From positions 49,350,214 to 49,414,213 of the forward strand of contig NC_091017.1 of the NCBI RefSeq assembly GCF_041296385.1: 64,000 nt of DNA, given 5' to 3'. The translations under genes were made by a program, and so were the position numbers. The DNA is from Aphelocoma coerulescens (Eukaryota > Chordata > Aves > Passeriformes > Corvidae). Of this stretch, positions 59,701 through 64,000 are shown in pieces. Numbering within the stretch: the first letter of the stretch is position 1; every line of letters begins with the position of its first letter. Under the pieces are notes generated by a model, which was not told the origin of the DNA, did no database searches, and saw only the letters and a program-made list of their open reading frames with translations.

Positions 59701-62700
59701 CCTGAATAATTTCATGTTTTGTTGATGTATCAGGTTGGCATGGTGAAAGTGCTCTTCTTCAATTAAGTAATTAAATGCTACCTAAGAATTTTATGAATAT
59801 TGATGTGATTTGCAGTGGGATACAGGGACTCGCTAGTGCTGTAACAACCTGGGACCAATTTCTTGTTGGCTTGATAGAGCGATGTGGCAGTGGTAGACAA
59901 CCACCTCCTACAAAACAGAACCTGAGCTCAGGTCTACGCCCATGTCCCAGCTGAAAACAGGACCAGAAGCACAGATACCAAAGGAATGAAATTTCCGAGA
60001 AAACTCCCTGGAGACAGAAGAAAACCATGCTATCATTGCTGAATTGAGAACAAATGAACATAGAATGATACTCCCTAAAGAGTATTTGAAATTTCGTCTG
60101 ATCTCCCACTTACTAGGTTTTCCAGAAATTTGAGGAAGAAAAGACAGGTTTAAAGATTTGATTTTCCCAAAATGTGTTTTTTATTAAATGCTTTCAAAAA
60201 GGTTTATTACACATATTGTTTGAGGCACTAAAAAAGTTGATGCCACATAGTGGGAAGCATGGGGAATTTCATCACATAAATAATGAGTCAAGGTAAGGGC
60301 AAGAAAGACATCAGTCATGATCACTTTAGTGATGATCTATTCAATTTGAAGCAATAGAAATGTCCCCTAAATACCTCGGAATACCAGAAAAGGAGAAAAA
60401 TTGAATCGCAGGCTTGATTTATAACTAAAAGTTAAACCTATTGTATTCATGTATAAAATGCTTTCTGTATTAGGATAATTAATTATCATGAAGAAATCAA
60501 GAGAAAAAAGTGTTATCATGTCAGGTTCTATTAATAAAAGGAAGAATATGTGCTTAGTTTGCTACAGAAAAGACAAGCCATTCATTTGGCATTGTGCTAC
60601 TTCTATGTTTCTGTGGTAAGGAAGAGGCCAACTAATTGTCCTTCTTTTTGTCACCCAGCATGTTTTTGGTGCGAAAGGAATTATCACCAAAATAAAGGAA
60701 TTACTGTCAAAAGTACATGTTAGGTAACAGTCTGGCCCATAGCAATCTTTAGTAGAAGCAGGAGTTTAATGAAACGAGCAGTTTTTGTCACATTTTAGAA
60801 GTGTTTGCTACATGAATAGGAAATACCACTGTGCTTAAGAGTAAATAAAGTATTATTTTGAAGGATGAGTTTGCAGATCCTTGAAACAAAGAAGCATGAG
60901 CAGCTTGCGCCTGGTACTGAAACTCCTCAGGGTCCAAGGATACTCTAAAATGCAGCTGTTGTGGCACAGGCACAGAACTACTGCAAGAAGCTGGTAGGTT
61001 TAGAGCCTGTGCCTCACCTTCCCTCCTGTGCAGTACCCTTATTTCTGCCTCCTGCCCTCTCCTCAAGGTATGCTAAAGAGAGCAGGCAACAAGTAGCGCA
61101 CACAGCCGAGTGCTTAAGGTTTTATCGGTTATAATACCAGAATAATTCCATGGGGATCAGAGATAATCTCTGGTATTACTCTCACTGTGAGTAGGAAGAC
61201 ACTCAGAGCTGTTAATAGGCTGTATAAGCATTATATGCTGATGATTAAATGTAAAAGTGCCTTAACCTTGATATACAGGATACGCTCCACAGCATAAATG
61301 AAATTTCATAAAAGACTATAAAACACTGTATTGCATGTAGTTATTTAATATTTAGGGAAAAAAAGAAAACAACAGGAAAAATTGCACTCTACTCTGAGGT
61401 GGATAAGCACTAATAATTTTTCCGATGCTTTTTCTTATACCCATGCAAAAAATTCCAATTTGTATTTGGCACCTTCTTCCCATCCCTCCACAGAGCAACC
61501 TTACTGAAAGAGTTTATCCAGAAGAAAGAAATTCTGATCTAAAATTAATATTTTTTTGTTTGATTCCCTATATACCCTGTTTAATATTTCATTCTTTAAA
61601 CACATTCAATAGTAAAAAAAATAGAAATTGCATATAAACTCTTTCTTCAGACTTAATTTAGAGCTGTTAATAGGACTAGGTTCTGATGGTTTTAGTCAGT
61701 AAAAATGAAATAAATTTCAAATGAAGTTGTAGCTTAAGGAACTGAGAAGTAGAAACTACCAGTTAAACACAAAGCTTTTGCACTAAGTGCTGACATACCT
61801 CGTGTTCAACTCCTTCTTCTTTCCTGTTGTACAAAGTATAACGTCATGAAAGGAAAATGAAAGAGGAATAGTGTTTTGGCAAGGTAAAATCATAATGCTA
61901 GTAACTACAGATGAGCCGTAATTTATTTCTTAAAAATGTGTCTTTTCAAAGGACACCTACTTCTTGTTTTATAGTTCCAAGAGCAGGCATATATACCCCC
62001 AAAACAGGGATTAGCATACTATATGTATGTGAATATGATTTCTTCCTTGTGAAACACATTTTCCAAAAAAGATTTTATTGTAAGATGTTCTACGGTATGC
62101 TCTGAAAAAATACTACTGTCTATTAAACTACATGTTTAGTAAATATATTTCCCCTTTGAGCCATACAAGTCAAATTCTTAGGGGTCAGATGCACATCCAA
62201 ATTTGTCTTTGAAAAAAGTTCCCTCTCCATTCTTGCCCCACAATGATCTCTTGAGTATTAATCAGGAATTGTGTAAATGTATCAGTTTTTGGGCAAACGT
62301 TGCCATCATTCTGGAAAAGGAACTGTGTCAGATATATGAATGTACTTAGGAATATAACTGCCCTTGGAAACAGTAGAAGTAAATGATGTAATAACTTTTT
62401 GGTACCTTTGATACCTTTACCTGTTGAGGTGTATTTATATGTTATACTTACCTTAATAACATTGTTGATCTTGGTTGGCTGTTGATTTGTTTTAATTAAA
62501 AAGACACTGCAGCAAATGGGAATGTTCTTGACACAGTAAGGAGTCTTCTGCCTTTTGTAAGAAGATGTTTACATGGTCTTTGATATATAGTGACAATCAC
62601 TGCTGCAAACAGCAGTGCAAATGGCAGGATACAGGATTTCCTGAACTGGTCACCTAGCAGGGCTCTGGGGCCAAGTATGGCAAATATTGCAGTTGTTTTC

Positions 62701-63645
62701 CCTTCTACTTCTGACAACTGAAAAAATAAATTTTCAAGTTTGAGGTCTTGAATTGTTGCATTATTTTTCCAATTTTTTTTCTGAGGGAAGGATAATCAAG
62801 CTTGTTTGGAATGTCATAATGAAAACTTCAGAGAAACTAAGCATGTAAAAAGCCAGGAAAGCCTTGGAAATGCTTTCTACTTAAAACTTTTCCACTGAAA
62901 CAGAAGAATCAGTAGGCCCCATAATTGAAATAACTTCTTGCCCTCTAGAGAGAGGGTTATTCCTACAGGTCAAAACAGGGGTTACTGGTAGGTCAGCTGT
63001 GATAGCCATTACTGCAGCTATCTGCACAGTGTTTAGGCTTTAAGTAAACCAGAGGTGTTATAATGTGGAACTGCTGGTTCTTGGTTGGCTTTCCTAAGGT
63101 CATTAAGAAAAAGACAGCTTATTAAGCCTGAAATCATTAAGTAAAAACATTAAAACCTGTCCCTAAACAGAAGCTGTATCAGGTTAAGTAAAACTGGTTT
63201 TGGTATTCTAGTTAGAGTATGACAAACCTGTTTAGACACTATTACCATTCAGAGCCATCATTTAACTACTTTCTTGCCCTGGTCACTGTTACTTTTTATT
63301 TCTGTCATATTCCACTTGATATTTACATTATCATACTATAATCAAGCCAGTGTTGCTTTTCAGGTATGAAACTGATTCATTGAAAGCACAAATATTTGTG
63401 TTATGAAAATAAATGGTCACTAAAATCAAAGTAAGATTGGTTGCCTAGAACTTCCATAAATGTTGTACAATCTAGTGTGAATGCTCCTAAAACTCAAAAA
63501 CACTTTAAACACTAAAACACTTAATTTTTTTATATAAAAAATTAAAATATATTAATTCAACTAATATTTTTGGCACACCCTCCTTCAGTGAAACTATTTG
63601 CATATTGGGCTATAAAGGGAACTGAAAACTGGAGAAAATAGTGGA

Positions 63646-63667
63646 TTTTTTGTTTTGTTTTGTTTTC
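63646..63667. repeat. TTTTG pentanucleotide repeat
   Basis: About four units of GTTTT preceded by a T-run. Confidence 0.85.
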
Positions 63668-64000
63668 ATGCTCAACTCTGAGAAGTAGGCAATGAAATTA
63701 TTTATTATACATAATAGCTACAGTTGTGAAGTATCTTCTTCTAGAAATAATATGTTGCAAATTTTGAGAACTCAGTGCATTATTTTTTTATGTGATGTGT
63801 GTTCACTCCTTAACATCAGATGAGATGGATACACCACACTGCCTTCTGAATTTCATGAATGAAACCACAATTATGCTCCTAACAGGAGCTGCAGAATACC
63901 CTAAACTATGCCTGACCTGGACATTTGGAGAAACATAGCTCCAGGATAAATGAAAGCATGCCCCAGCATGTAAGAAAATATTCAGCTTGGAAGAAGAATG

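Larger units (their letters stand above)
54211..64000. other. Gene-poor region, right end of the window
   Basis: 9.8 kb of AT-rich DNA with no recognisable exon, RNA gene or large repeat. Simple repeats at 56689-56708 and 63646-63667. In mammals, FGF20 is followed by a long intergenic interval, in line with what is seen. Confidence 0.65.

Noticed and set aside
59771..61066. Minus-strand open frames of about 112 and 92 codons near 60 kb
   Set aside because: No homologue recognised and no splice or promoter context; the slightly higher GC alone does not support a gene.
63595..63618. Octamer ATTTGCATA followed by CTATAAAG, resembling an RNA-gene or core promoter
   Set aside because: No conserved small-RNA sequence follows and such AT-rich matches are common by chance.
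1..64000. CRISPR arrays, operons, bacterial promoters, tRNA or rRNA genes
   Set aside because: No regularly spaced repeats, no tRNA B-box with cloverleaf potential, and no rRNA similarity were seen; the DNA is vertebrate.

Overview
The window is vertebrate nuclear DNA, almost certainly from a bird. Genes are split by GT-AG introns, two CpG islands stand out from an AT-rich background, and the interspersed repeats are avian: two CR1 LINE 3' ends and three solo-LTR-like elements of types I associate with songbirds and other modern birds. Nothing bacterial, plasmid or CRISPR-like is present. The species cannot be fixed from the sequence alone.

Two protein-coding genes lie head to head. On the minus strand, from 24008 down through the left edge, is MICU3, a regulator of the mitochondrial calcium uniporter. 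Its exons 1-6 are all in the window (23712-24008, 11152-11305, 7500-7531, 6632-6710, 3227-3274, 1788-1870) and splice in phase to 231 residues, ending just after the first EF-hand; the rest of the gene is off the left end. On the plus strand is the complete FGF20 coding region in three exons (29626-29920, 32165-32268, 32899-33144), giving a 214-residue secreted growth factor of the FGF9/16/20 subfamily, with an AU-rich 3' UTR. The MICU3-FGF20 neighbourhood matches the order I recall from human 8p22.

Layout: 1-24.0 kb MICU3 (intron 1 alone is 12.4 kb and holds a CR1, a 41-bp tandem duplication and a plus-strand LTR); 23.5-24.4 kb the MICU3 CpG island; 24.4-29.1 kb the shared intergenic region, with candidate regulatory motif clusters at 27.7-28.1 kb; 29.1-30.0 kb the FGF20 CpG island, TATA box and first exon; 30-34 kb the rest of FGF20; 34-64 kb a gene-poor stretch with no exon I can recognise, interrupted at 51.8-54.2 kb by a repeat cluster (LTR, oppositely oriented LTR, CR1).

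The two genes have unrelated jobs (mitochondrial calcium uptake; paracrine FGF signalling), so the link is positional. I found no undescribed biological system. The most useful observations are lineage-variable or regulatory details: an in-frame duplication in FGF20 exon 1, upstream ORFs in its leader, TCF/LEF-like and twin-palindrome clusters upstream of it, a 32-nt MICU3 microexon, and the LTR insertions.
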